Shown: in pieces, positions 1-7,435 of the stretch
Layout of the letters: every line of letters begins with the position of its first letter
Numbering within the stretch: the first letter of the stretch is position 1
NCBI GenBank assembly: GCA_003513555.1
Contig: DOPG01000062.1
Span: 17,920-37,963, forward strand
Length of the DNA: 20,044 nucleotides
Direction of reading: 5' to 3'
DNA from: Rhodopirellula sp.
Lineage (GTDB): Bacteria; Planctomycetota; Planctomycetia; Pirellulales; Pirellulaceae
Position numbers and translations under genes: made by a program
The notes under the pieces: generated by a model
The model's database searches: none
What the model saw: the letters and a program-made list of their open reading frames with translations, nothing else
What the model was told of the DNA's origin: nothing

Positions 1-92
1 TCGGACGCAGAGCAGACGCGGTCAAAGTTGGACTGCTTCGATTGCGACGTGGACTTGCTGATTGTATGCACCGTCGAATGCAGGAGAGTTGA
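1..92 (+). CDS. ECF-type sigma factor, C-terminal end only (partial)
   Basis: Reading from base 3, an open frame runs in from the left edge and ends at TGA 90-92, encoding about 29 residues. Its tail includes VKVGLLRLRRGLADCMHRRM, which resembles the end of region 4.2 of ECF sigma factors: the last part of the helix-turn-helix recognition helix followed by a basic helix. The stop lies 2 nt before the preferred TTG start of the FecR/LamG gene, the tight spacing expected of a sigma factor and its membrane regulator. The identification rests on this short tail plus context, because sigma regions 2 and most of 4 lie outside the window. It could be another small DNA-binding protein, but the neighbour makes a sigma factor the best reading. 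Confidence 0.62.
   Translation, partial: GRRADAVKVGLLRLRRGLADCMHRRMQES
82..86 (+). promoter_or_regulatory. Ribosome binding site for the FecR/LamG gene
   Basis: AGGAG lies 8 nt upstream of TTG 95 and within the last codons of the sigma factor frame. It favours TTG 95 over TTG 62, which directly follows a stop codon and has no such site, and over TTG 89, which is only 2 nt away. Being inside the upstream gene, it suggests translational coupling. Confidence 0.55.
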
Positions 93-94
93 AG

Positions 95-1828
95 TTGGCA
101 TCACCAGAGATTGAAGAATTTGAGAGTCTGCTTTTCGACTGGGAAGATGGGACACTTGATGCAACGGGCACCATGCGGCTTCGAGATTTGTTGCGGATAA
201 ATCCAGAGGTGCGGCGTTTGTATGTCCAGAGGCAGATGTTCGGAGCGATTTTGAAGTTGGATGGTGATGCTGGAATCAGATCCCCTGATTTAGAAAATGG
301 CGGGATACCAGTTGCGACTTCAAGTACAATCGACAGAGAACCACTGCTGCCGTCTGCCGTTTTGCAGGATGCTCTTGACGTGCCTGCGGGCGTGTGGGGG
401 GCAACAAATTCGGTTGGTCTTGCCCACCGTCGTAACACGAGTCTCTTGTTCGTTGTTGCTGCGTCAATTCTATTTTGTGTCGTATTGGGACGCTGGTTGC
501 TTGTCGAGTCGCGATTGCAGTCAGCTGATCTGGTTGAGCCTTCCGCCAGTGAAGCATTGCAGGAAAAGCAGGAAGCTACTTCAGCTGGAATCGCTCTGGT
601 AACTCGTTTGGTCGATGTCACATGGCAGGAATCGGAAAATCAGTTCGACGTGGGAGATGCGGTGTCTGACGGGGTTGTTGGGCTTGAGCGTGGTGTCGCC
701 CAAATCGAATTTTTCTGTGGAGCAACGGTGATACTTGAAGGTCCCGCAAGATTGGTTTTGGAATCATCGACGGTTGCACGCTTGCAGTCGGGGCGACTGC
801 GGGCACAGGTACCGCCAGCTGCCAGAGGCTTTCAGATTCATACTGATGAGCTGCGAGTTGTGGATCTGGGAACTGAGTTCGGCGTTGCAGTCAACGAAGG
901 TGAGGCTGATGTGCAAGTCTTCGATGGTGAAGTGGAGTTGTATCAGTCAAACGGCAAGCAACATCTGGTGACTGCTGGCAATGCGATCTCTCACGCTGCC
1001 AGTGGGGGCGTTGAACCTGCAGAGCTTACGCCGGATGAATTCCTCGGGCTTGAAGCACTTGATGACCGAGTTCGGAATCAAAAAGAGAATCGATATCAGC
1101 GATGGCTGGACCATTCCATGGAACTGCGGCAAGATCCTCGCATCATTACCTATTATTCAATGGAACAGGATCGATACTGGAAGCGGAAGCTGGCGAGTTC
1201 GGCAGTCCCGGAGAATCGAGACCTCGATGGTGCTATTGTTGGTGCCAAGCGTGTCGCTGGACGCTGGCCGCAAAAAAGCGGGATCGAGTTTAAAAGGCCT
1301 GGTGATCGGGTTCGTGTGAATATTCCGGGGCAATTCGGATCGCTGACTTTTGCCTGCTGGGTCAAAATCGATAGTCTCGATCGTTGGTATAACTCGCTCT
1401 TTCTCACTGATAGTTACCAGCGAGGTGAGCCGCACTGGCAAATTCTGGACACGGGGCAGTTGTTTTTTTCTGTGCGTCTGGGAGAAGGGCCAGGTAGGGG
1501 CCATTACAAAGTTCTTTCACCACCCTTCTGGGACGCTTCCCTCAGCGGGCGGTGGTTGCATCTGGCCACGACCTATGATGTTGCAACAAAGACCACGACT
1601 CACTTTCTCAACGGCGAGAAACTTAGTGAAGAGCGGATACCAGATGAGTTGTTTGTCCAGCACACTTGCGTGGGCAAGGCAACCATTGGAAATTGGTCAT
1701 CGCCGACTAGACCAGAGGCGGATTTTGCGATCCGCAATCTCAATGGCAGCATGGATGAATTTGTGCTGTTTCGAGACGCACTGAAGCCGGAGGAAATCCA
1801 CGACCTGTTCGTCCACGGCAGACCCTGA
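95..1828 (+). CDS. FecR-like membrane protein with C-terminal LamG domain (probable anti-sigma regulator)
   Basis: A 577-aa protein from TTG 95; the frame is open back to 62. Residues about 5-55 form an acidic helical segment (FESLLFDWEDGTLD...RLRDLLR) of the kind found at the N-terminus of planctomycete and verrucomicrobial FecR-type anti-sigma factors. One membrane helix lies at about 115-136 (LLFVVAASILFCVVLGRWLL). A FecR domain follows at about 175-283, with the hallmark VVDLGTEFGVAV and the ending VQVFDGEVELY. Residues about 350-575 form a LamG/concanavalin-like domain (LTFACWVKI, WLHLATTYD, MDEFVLFRDALKPEEI). The topology is an N-terminal cytoplasmic sigma-binding segment and extracytoplasmic FecR and LamG parts. 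In known FecR systems such proteins control the co-encoded ECF sigma factor. A glycan or surface ligand for the LamG part is inference. The downstream haem protein and DUF1501 genes are the likely operon partners. Confidence 0.85.
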   Translation: MASPEIEEFESLLFDWEDGTLDATGTMRLRDLLRINPEVRRLYVQRQMFGAILKLDGDAGIRSPDLENGGIPVATSSTIDREPLLPSAVLQDALDVPAGVWGATNSVGLAHRRNTSLLFVVAASILFCVVLGRWLLVESRLQSADLVEPSASEALQEKQEATSAGIALVTRLVDVTWQESENQFDVGDAVSDGVVGLERGVAQIEFFCGATVILEGPARLVLESSTVARLQSGRLRAQVPPAARGFQIHTDELRVVDLGTEFGVAVNEGEADVQVFDGEVELYQSNGKQHLVTAGNAISHAASGGVEPAELTPDEFLGLEALDDRVRNQKENRYQRWLDHSMELRQDPRIITYYSMEQDRYWKRKLASSAVPENRDLDGAIVGAKRVAGRWPQKSGIEFKRPGDRVRVNIPGQFGSLTFACWVKIDSLDRWYNSLFLTDSYQRGEPHWQILDTGQLFFSVRLGEGPGRGHYKVLSPPFWDASLSGRWLHLATTYDVATKTTTHFLNGEKLSEERIPDELFVQHTCVGKATIGNWSSPTRPEADFAIRNLNGSMDEFVLFRDALKPEEIHDLFVHGRP

Positions 1829-1897
1829 TTTGCGTCCCGCAATCTATACTTTAGCATCCAGAAGTTCACTGCATTGTCCTTAACTAACATTTCTCAA

Positions 1898-4741
1898 ATG
1901 AAACCGTACTGGTCTTCCAAAGTGCTTGCTGCATTGATTTGTCTTCAGTGCGTTTGTTTCCTCGGTGGAATGCAGGTCCAAGCCCAAACCCAAGAATCTT
2001 CGCAGCCCAAGACGCAGGTGAGGCATGAGGGACATGGGCTTGATCAGAAAAGTGGTTCCACTGCCATGCAAAAACACTTTACCCTGAAAGTGTTGCCGCT
2101 GTTGAAGTCGAAGTGTTTGGGCTGCCACGGTGCGGTAGAGGACGACATCAAGGGCGAATTTGATGTTCGCACCCGTGCTGGCTTGTTATCAGGAGGAGAG
2201 TCGGGGGAGCCTGGAGTGATGCCAGGTGATTTGGACGGCAGTACATTGATTCAGGCTGTCAGGTGGGATGGTCTGGAAATGCCACCGAAAGAAAATGACC
2301 GATTGACCGCTGAACAACTCACCGTCGTTGAACGTTGGGTTGCGGCTGGTGCGCCATGGCCGGATGAAAAGGTGCAGCAGCAGATACTCTTGGCGGAACG
2401 GCTTGTTCCTGAAAATGATGAAGGTGTGTTGGTCAAAACCAGCGGTGGGCTCTCGGATACATGGACTTATCGTCGTTATGAAAAACGTGATGTTTGGGCG
2501 TTTCAGCCCCTTCGTGAAACGTTTCAGTTCGATTCGGTTGATGGGTTCGTCAATGCTCGCTTGAGCGATGCCAAGCTCACGCCCGCACCACAGGCGGAGC
2601 CACATGATCTGATTCGGCGTGTGACGCTTGATTTGACGGGATTGCCACCGACAGTGGTGCAAGTCAATCGTTTCATGCGAGAGTGGGAAGCGGATCGCGA
2701 GATCGCATGGGGTGATTTGGTTGATCGTTTGTTGGCAAGCCCTCAATATGGGGAGCGGTGGGCACAGCATTGGCTTGATGTGGTTCGTTACGCCGACACT
2801 GCGGGTTTCTCCAATGACTATGAGCGATCGAACGCGTGGCGGTATCGTGATTATGTCGTTCGTGCGTTCAATGAAGACAAGCCTTTTGAAGAGTTCGTGC
2901 TGCAGCAGATTGCAGGCGACGAATATCGACCCGAGGATTCTGAATCACTCATCGCGACGAGTTTTCTGCGAATGGGACCATGGGGAACAGCCATGATTCC
3001 GCAGGATGAGGCACGGCAACTTTATCGAGATGATGTTGTGCATAGTATCGGGCAGTCGTTTCTTTCGATTCCTATGCGGTGTTGTAAGTGCCATGACCAT
3101 AAGTTTGATCCAATTCCAACTCGTGATTATTACCGACTTTATGCTGCGTTGGCTGGGACTCAGCCAGCAGAGATGTCAGCGGCGTTTCTGCCAGAAGAGA
3201 ACACTGCAGGATTTCGGGATGGGCAAAAGCTGGTTGATCGACTGTATGAATTTGCCGATGGAAAGCGTCAGGCATTGGTCGACAAGCAGGAGGCAGCTGC
3301 AAAAGCGTGGTACAAGGAGCACGATCTGACTTACAAGGGTGTGAATGCGAGGCGGAAAGATCCTGAGGATCAAAAGCCACCTCGTCACGTTGGTCTGAGT
3401 GAGATGGAGAAAGGTCGGCTGAAGGTCCGAGAGCAGGACGTGTGGATTTGGGAACGGCGTAAAGAACGGTACCAACCCATGGTTCAAACAGTTTTCAATG
3501 GTCCCGATCAAAATCAGAATGGAAGGAAGTTGCGGAAGCCTGAAAAATGGAACACCAAATGGAAGCCGACCACCAGTATCTTCACTGGAGGAGATTATCA
3601 AGTAGCGGGAGATCCCGTGTCACCTGGGGTGCTAAGTGCGTGCGGGCTTCCGGCACGAGACGGAACTGATCAGGATCCGTTCGCCATTGATGACGCAGTA
3701 CAGGGACGCCGTCTGGCTCTTGCAAAATGGATTGCAGATGAAAAGAACCCCCTCTCAACACGCTCCTTTGTAAACAGAATCTGGCAACATCATTTTGGCG
3801 CAGGAATCGTCGGGACAGCAAATAACTTTGGAGCAAAGGGAGATCAGCCAACTCATCCTGAGTTACTTGATTGGCTCACGAGGCAATTTCTTGCCAACGG
3901 CGGTCGCTCAAAACCACTGCACCGATTGATTGTGATGTCTCAGGCTTATCGGAGATCTACGACGTACCCTGACCCTCAAAAGTTGAGAGCGGTTGATCCA
4001 ACCGGGCAGTTGTTGGCAAGTTTTAGGCCTCGACGTCTAACCGCTGAGGAATTGCGAGATTCAATTTTATTGGTCACCGGGGAGCTGAATCCCGAAATGG
4101 GGGGAGTGCCAATCATGCCTGAAATCAATCTTGAGGTTGCTTTGGAACCCCGAATGATCCAGTTTTCAATCGCACCAGCCTATCAGCCCTCGCGGACACC
4201 CCGGGAACGTAATCGACGCTCGATTTATGCTTATCGTGTGCGAGGACAGGCCGATCCTTTCATGGAGGTCATGAATCTGCCCAACCCCAATGAATCTTGC
4301 GAGGTGCGGGACATGGCTGCGGTGTCACCTCAGGCATTCACTCTAATGAATAGTGACGTGATGACAGACCGCTCGATCGCACTCGCACAGCGTTTGCAGG
4401 TTGAACATTCAGGTAGGGAGCTGCAGATCAAAAATGCATTCGAGCTTGCCTATGGGCGGCAGCCGCGGCCGCAGGAACTGAAGTCGGTAACCGATTATGT
4501 CGAGGAGATGGTGATATATCACCGACAGCACAAACCTGAGGCTAAGATTTATCCAACAAGCGTGGCCCGTTCACTTGTGGAAGAGTTTACGGGCGAAACG
4601 TTCACTTTTAATGAGATCTTGCCAGTATTCGAAGCTTACGTACCGGACACCCAGCCAGCTGGTGTTTCAGCGGAAGTTCGCGCTTTAGCTGATCTTGCGA
4701 TGTTGTTGTTCAATTCGAATGAGTTTGTTTACGTCTACTGA
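1898..4741 (+). CDS. Secreted planctomycete haem protein, PSCyt1-DUF1549-DUF1553
   Basis: A 947-aa protein if ATG 1898 is used, which places a Sec signal peptide at the very N-terminus (MKPYWSSKVLAALICL, cleavage probably near VQAQ). An in-frame TTG at 1874 would add 8 residues; neither start has a clear Shine-Dalgarno site. Residues about 55-150 are a PSCyt1 cytochrome domain with CLGCH at 73-77. Residues about 205-415 are PSCyt2/DUF1549 (LTLDLTGLPPT-like segment, YGERWAQHWLDVVRYAD) with a second haem-type motif, CCKCHDHKFDPI, starting at 395. Residues about 600-870 are PSD1/DUF1553 (GRRLALAKWI, VNRIWQHHFG, LHRLIVMSQAYRRST, VSPQAFTLMNSD). The biochemical role of this family is unproven; extracytoplasmic electron transfer linked to polymer breakdown is a common guess. 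It starts 69 nt after the FecR/LamG gene and ends 23 nt before the DUF1501 gene, so a joint operon is likely. Confidence 0.9.
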   Translation: MKPYWSSKVLAALICLQCVCFLGGMQVQAQTQESSQPKTQVRHEGHGLDQKSGSTAMQKHFTLKVLPLLKSKCLGCHGAVEDDIKGEFDVRTRAGLLSGGESGEPGVMPGDLDGSTLIQAVRWDGLEMPPKENDRLTAEQLTVVERWVAAGAPWPDEKVQQQILLAERLVPENDEGVLVKTSGGLSDTWTYRRYEKRDVWAFQPLRETFQFDSVDGFVNARLSDAKLTPAPQAEPHDLIRRVTLDLTGLPPTVVQVNRFMREWEADREIAWGDLVDRLLASPQYGERWAQHWLDVVRYADTAGFSNDYERSNAWRYRDYVVRAFNEDKPFEEFVLQQIAGDEYRPEDSESLIATSFLRMGPWGTAMIPQDEARQLYRDDVVHSIGQSFLSIPMRCCKCHDHKFDPIPTRDYYRLYAALAGTQPAEMSAAFLPEENTAGFRDGQKLVDRLYEFADGKRQALVDKQEAAAKAWYKEHDLTYKGVNARRKDPEDQKPPRHVGLSEMEKGRLKVREQDVWIWERRKERYQPMVQTVFNGPDQNQNGRKLRKPEKWNTKWKPTTSIFTGGDYQVAGDPVSPGVLSACGLPARDGTDQDPFAIDDAVQGRRLALAKWIADEKNPLSTRSFVNRIWQHHFGAGIVGTANNFGAKGDQPTHPELLDWLTRQFLANGGRSKPLHRLIVMSQAYRRSTTYPDPQKLRAVDPTGQLLASFRPRRLTAEELRDSILLVTGELNPEMGGVPIMPEINLEVALEPRMIQFSIAPAYQPSRTPRERNRRSIYAYRVRGQADPFMEVMNLPNPNESCEVRDMAAVSPQAFTLMNSDVMTDRSIALAQRLQVEHSGRELQIKNAFELAYGRQPRPQELKSVTDYVEEMVIYHRQHKPEAKIYPTSVARSLVEEFTGETFTFNEILPVFEAYVPDTQPAGVSAEVRALADLAMLLFNSNEFVYVY

Positions 4742-4764
4742 ATTTTTGTCAGGCTTTCCTCGCG

Positions 4765-6180
4765 ATGCGAAGCGTGTGTTCTATGGATAATTCCAGCCGT
4801 CGAGATTTTTTGTATGGCCTAGGTGCCTCTTTGGGAGCTGTGGCTCTCACTGATCTTCTCGACAAGGAGGTGCGTGCTGAGTCATCGGCAGGACCACTTG
4901 CTCCCAAGCAACCCATGCACCCTGCGCGGGCAAAAGCCGTGATCATGCTTTTCATGGAAGGTGGCCCCAGCCACATCGACACGTTTGATCCCAAGCCAGA
5001 GTTGAGCAGGTTGAATGTGACCGAGTCCAAACGGACTGCGGGACTCGCAACAGGTAAGCGATTTTATGTGGGGAGCCCCTTTGAAAGTCGAAAAGTGGGC
5101 GACTCAGGAATTGATATGTGTGATCAGTTCGTTCACTTGGCGAACAAAGAAGTTGCCGATGAACTATGTGTTTACCGTGGTTGTCAGGCTGAGTCGCTGA
5201 ACCATCCAGAAGCGTTGCTGCATATGAACACAGGTAGTCGCTTGGGTGAGGATCCGTCTGTCGGTTCGTGGGTCGGCTACGGTCTGGGCAGTGAGAATCA
5301 GAATCTTCCCGGTTACGTCGTGATGACCGAGTTGGCGCTTCCGCAAGCGGGGTCAACCAATTGGTCCAATGGGTTTTTGCCTGCGTATTACCAAGGCACA
5401 AGGCTGAGGAGTAAAGGGGCTCCTATTCTGGATCTGCAGCCACCTTCCTTCAGGACACGGGATCATCAGCGACGAGCGCTGGATGAATTGGCTAAGCTCA
5501 ATGCCGCTCATCTTGAACATCATCAGCAGCACGATGTTCTGGCAGCCCGAATGGAAAGTTATGAGCTGGCGTATCGGATGCAGACGGCTGTCCCAGACAT
5601 TGTGGATCTGAAAACCGAGACAACGCAGACAAGGCGGATGTATGGACTGGATAATCCTGTTACTGAGCCCTTTGGACGGCAGTGCCTGATGGCTCGAAAG
5701 CTTGTTGAAAAAGGCGTGCGGTTTGTACAAATTTTTTCGGGCGGTTGGGACAGTCATGATTATCTAAAACGCGGCCACTCGTCGCGCATCGCAAGCGTTG
5801 ATAAGCCAATTGCAGCTTTGATACAAGATCTGAAGAGGTGCGGCTTGTTGGACGATACGCTGGTCGTATGGACAGGTGAGTTCGGCCGCACTCCCGATAA
5901 TAATTATCGTGGTGGTGTCACTTCACTCGGGCGAGGTCACAACGCGGATGCCATGAATATGTGGATGGCGGGCGGTGGAACTAAAAAAGGAACGATCATT
6001 GGTGCCACTGATGAAATTGGTGCCGAAGCCGTTGAGTGTGTCCATCCCATCCGTGATTTGCATGTGACCTTGTTGCATTTGTTGGGACTCAGCGATAGCA
6101 AACTCACCTACTTTCATGGTGGTCGCTACAAGCAATTATCACAATTTGGTGGTGAAGTGATTCATGATTTGATCGCCTGA
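4765..6180 (+). CDS. DUF1501 family protein, Tat-exported
   Basis: A 471-aa protein from ATG 4765, with AGG 11 nt upstream. ATG 4783 (MDNSSRRDFL) is a good alternative, since it puts the Tat signal nearer the N-terminus. The twin-arginine signal is SRRDFLYGLGASLGAVAL, residues 11-28. DUF1501 belongs to the alkaline phosphatase/sulfatase-like fold. Visible family motifs are MEGGPSHIDTFDPKP near residue 65, GGWDSHD after VRFVQIF, VVWTGEFGRTP, and a C-terminal DLHVTLLHLLGL. The usual GRDH-type metal motif reads GRGHNADAMNMWMAGGG here, with Gly where the second DUF1501 protein in this window has Asp (GRDHHPH). It follows the DUF1549/DUF1553 gene by 23 nt, the standard pairing of these families. 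The enzymatic activity is unknown. Confidence 0.9.
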   Translation: MRSVCSMDNSSRRDFLYGLGASLGAVALTDLLDKEVRAESSAGPLAPKQPMHPARAKAVIMLFMEGGPSHIDTFDPKPELSRLNVTESKRTAGLATGKRFYVGSPFESRKVGDSGIDMCDQFVHLANKEVADELCVYRGCQAESLNHPEALLHMNTGSRLGEDPSVGSWVGYGLGSENQNLPGYVVMTELALPQAGSTNWSNGFLPAYYQGTRLRSKGAPILDLQPPSFRTRDHQRRALDELAKLNAAHLEHHQQHDVLAARMESYELAYRMQTAVPDIVDLKTETTQTRRMYGLDNPVTEPFGRQCLMARKLVEKGVRFVQIFSGGWDSHDYLKRGHSSRIASVDKPIAALIQDLKRCGLLDDTLVVWTGEFGRTPDNNYRGGVTSLGRGHNADAMNMWMAGGGTKKGTIIGATDEIGAEAVECVHPIRDLHVTLLHLLGLSDSKLTYFHGGRYKQLSQFGGEVIHDLIA

Positions 6181-6256
6181 TGATAATGGTCACTATGCAT
6201 GGCTTGGTTGGAGCGTGAACTGCGGTTCTGCAGTACGTTGTTTCAGCCTGCCTGCG

Positions 6257-7261
6257 TTAGTTCTCGTTCGTAAGTGTTAAGACAATCTTTCCGCCCAAAT
6301 TGCCCTCGTTGCGAAGAGTGGCGGCTTCCTGTTGGCGGTGGGCTTCGGCAGCCTGGTTCAGTGGCAGTTGAAGCGAGATGTTGGGTTGCAGTTTACCGCT
6401 TGCCATCCATCGATTGATTTCTTCGGCGGCAGTTCTCATTTCACGTGGCGTTGCCTTGAACATGACAAAGCCGTGCAGAGAACATTCCTTGACGTAAAAA
6501 GGTCCAACAGGGAACACTGGCCTCGCATCGCGACCTGCCATTAAAACCATCCGTCCTCGGGGCGTAAGTAATTGAATGGCCTGGTCAAAGTCGGGTTCGC
6601 GACGCGTTTCCCAGAATATGTTGACCCCTTTGGGTGCCGCCTGAAGAACCGAATCTTCGATGTTGGTCTGGTTGTAATTGATCGCGACGTCGGCTCCTAA
6701 GTCTATTAGGCGGCGCTGTTTTTCCTCTGTGCCTGCAGTTGCTAGTACTCTTGCACCGCAGCCCTTGGCCATCTGGACAACCATAGATCCCACGCCTCCC
6801 GTTCCTCCAATGCAAAGTACCGTTTCACCAGCTTGCAGTCTTGCTTCACGGAAGAGACCAAGGTGAGCAGTCATGCCGACCAAGGCGCACGCTGCGGCAG
6901 TTTCGAAACTCACTCCTTCAGGTAGATGGTAGCACCAATCTTCATCAACGCAGATGAGTTCAGCTGAGGTTCCTTGGCGGCCCTGTAAGCCTTGGTTGGT
7001 GCACCAGACGCGATCTCCGGTCTTGAAGTTCTGAACACCTTCTCCAACGGACTCAATGATCCCAGCTGCATCACAGCCAATGATGTACTGGTCCTTGATT
7101 TCGGATGCAACGGCTCCACTGCGGATGTAGGTATCGATAGGGTTTACGGAAACCGCTTGCACGCGGATTCGAACTTCCCCCGCTCTCGCTGATGTTGGCG
7201 GGATTTCAGCGATCCGGATTACATCCGGATCGCCTGTGTTTTCTATGTAGGCTGCTTTCAT
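6257..7261 (-). CDS. Zinc-independent NADPH:quinone oxidoreductase (zeta-crystallin-like MDR)
   Basis: A 334-aa protein, the normal length for quinone oxidoreductases of the medium-chain dehydrogenase/reductase superfamily. The N-terminal GroES-like domain contains VSVNPIDTYIRSG and IGCDAAGIIESVGEGV (about 37-77). The nucleotide-binding motif GGTGGVGS is at 152-159, followed by ATAGTEEKQ at 174-182 and LGADVAINY, all typical of the zeta-crystallin/Qor branch. No zinc-binding cysteine cluster is present, so it is not an alcohol dehydrogenase. The protein is cytosolic, with no signal peptide. Expected activity is NADPH-dependent reduction of quinones or enones; the natural substrate cannot be told. 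It is the last gene of the minus-strand group, separated from the anti-sigma gene by a 174-nt gap full of short repeats, and converges on the DUF1501 gene ending at 6180. An AGGA site at 7274-7277 lies 12 nt upstream of the start, so is weak. Confidence 0.9.
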   Translation of the reverse strand: MKAAYIENTGDPDVIRIAEIPPTSARAGEVRIRVQAVSVNPIDTYIRSGAVASEIKDQYIIGCDAAGIIESVGEGVQNFKTGDRVWCTNQGLQGRQGTSAELICVDEDWCYHLPEGVSFETAAACALVGMTAHLGLFREARLQAGETVLCIGGTGGVGSMVVQMAKGCGARVLATAGTEEKQRRLIDLGADVAINYNQTNIEDSVLQAAPKGVNIFWETRREPDFDQAIQLLTPRGRMVLMAGRDARPVFPVGPFYVKECSLHGFVMFKATPREMRTAAEEINRWMASGKLQPNISLQLPLNQAAEAHRQQEAATLRNEGNLGGKIVLTLTNEN

Positions 7262-7309
7262 GATGAAGACGTTTCCTGAACCTTCTTAAAGCCTTGCGAT
7301 GATTGAAGT

Positions 7310-7363
7310 CGATTTGCATTTCCCACTCGATCTGCATTTTCCAGGCGAACAGCATTTTCGCAA
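7310..7363. repeat. Three imperfect 18-bp tandem repeats
   Basis: Units begin at 7310, 7328 and 7346, exactly 18 bp apart: CGATTTGCATTTCCCACT, CGATCTGCATTTTCCAGG and CGAACAGCATTTTCGCAA. Units 1 and 2 match at 14 of 18 positions and units 2 and 3 at 12 of 18; the shared core is CGAnnnGCATTTyC. They lie 49-102 nt upstream of the quinone reductase start. An 18-bp period is not a whole number of helical turns. They could be a regulator-binding array or the leftover of a slipped duplication. Confidence 0.6.
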
Positions 7364-7435
7364 AGGCGGAAAAGAAATACTGTCGTTGTCTGATCGGTAA
7401 ATGCAAACAATATGAATTATGTTGAAATGCTGTTC
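7347..7435. repeat. 11-bp perfect inverted repeat ending at the anti-sigma stop codon
   Basis: GAACAGCATTT at 7347-7357 (inside the third tandem unit) is the exact reverse complement of AAATGCTGTTC at 7425-7435, with a 67-nt spacer. The right arm ends immediately before the anti-sigma stop codon at 7436-7438. A second inverted copy of the core is AAATGCAAA at 7399-7407, complementary to TTTGCATTT at 7313-7321 in the first tandem unit. Together the gap holds five GCATTT/AAATGC cores, three in one direction and two in the other. In a minus-strand transcript they could form a long branched stem between the anti-sigma gene and the quinone reductase. Confidence 0.55.

Noticed and set aside
22..621. 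Long open frames antisense to the FecR/LamG, DUF1549/DUF1553 and DUF1501 genes
   Set aside because: They mirror genes with clear domains, have low-complexity translations and no family features.
4765..6180. Calling the DUF1501 proteins sulfatases
   Set aside because: The fold is related, but the sulfatase signature CxPxR that yields formylglycine is not present in either copy.
6219..6234. Small stem ACTGC/GCAGT between the convergent genes ending at 6180 and 6257
   Set aside because: Five pairs with a 6-nt loop and no T-run on either side is too weak to call a terminator.
6257..7261. Reading the MDR protein as a zinc alcohol dehydrogenase
   Set aside because: The catalytic and structural zinc cysteines are missing and the motifs GGTGGVGS and ATAGTEE fit the quinone oxidoreductase branch.
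7206..7406. 66-aa minus-strand open frame overlapping the start of the quinone reductase
   Set aside because: It overlaps a real gene in another frame, its repetitive KMQIEWEMQIDF comes from the 18-bp DNA repeats, and it resembles no known protein.
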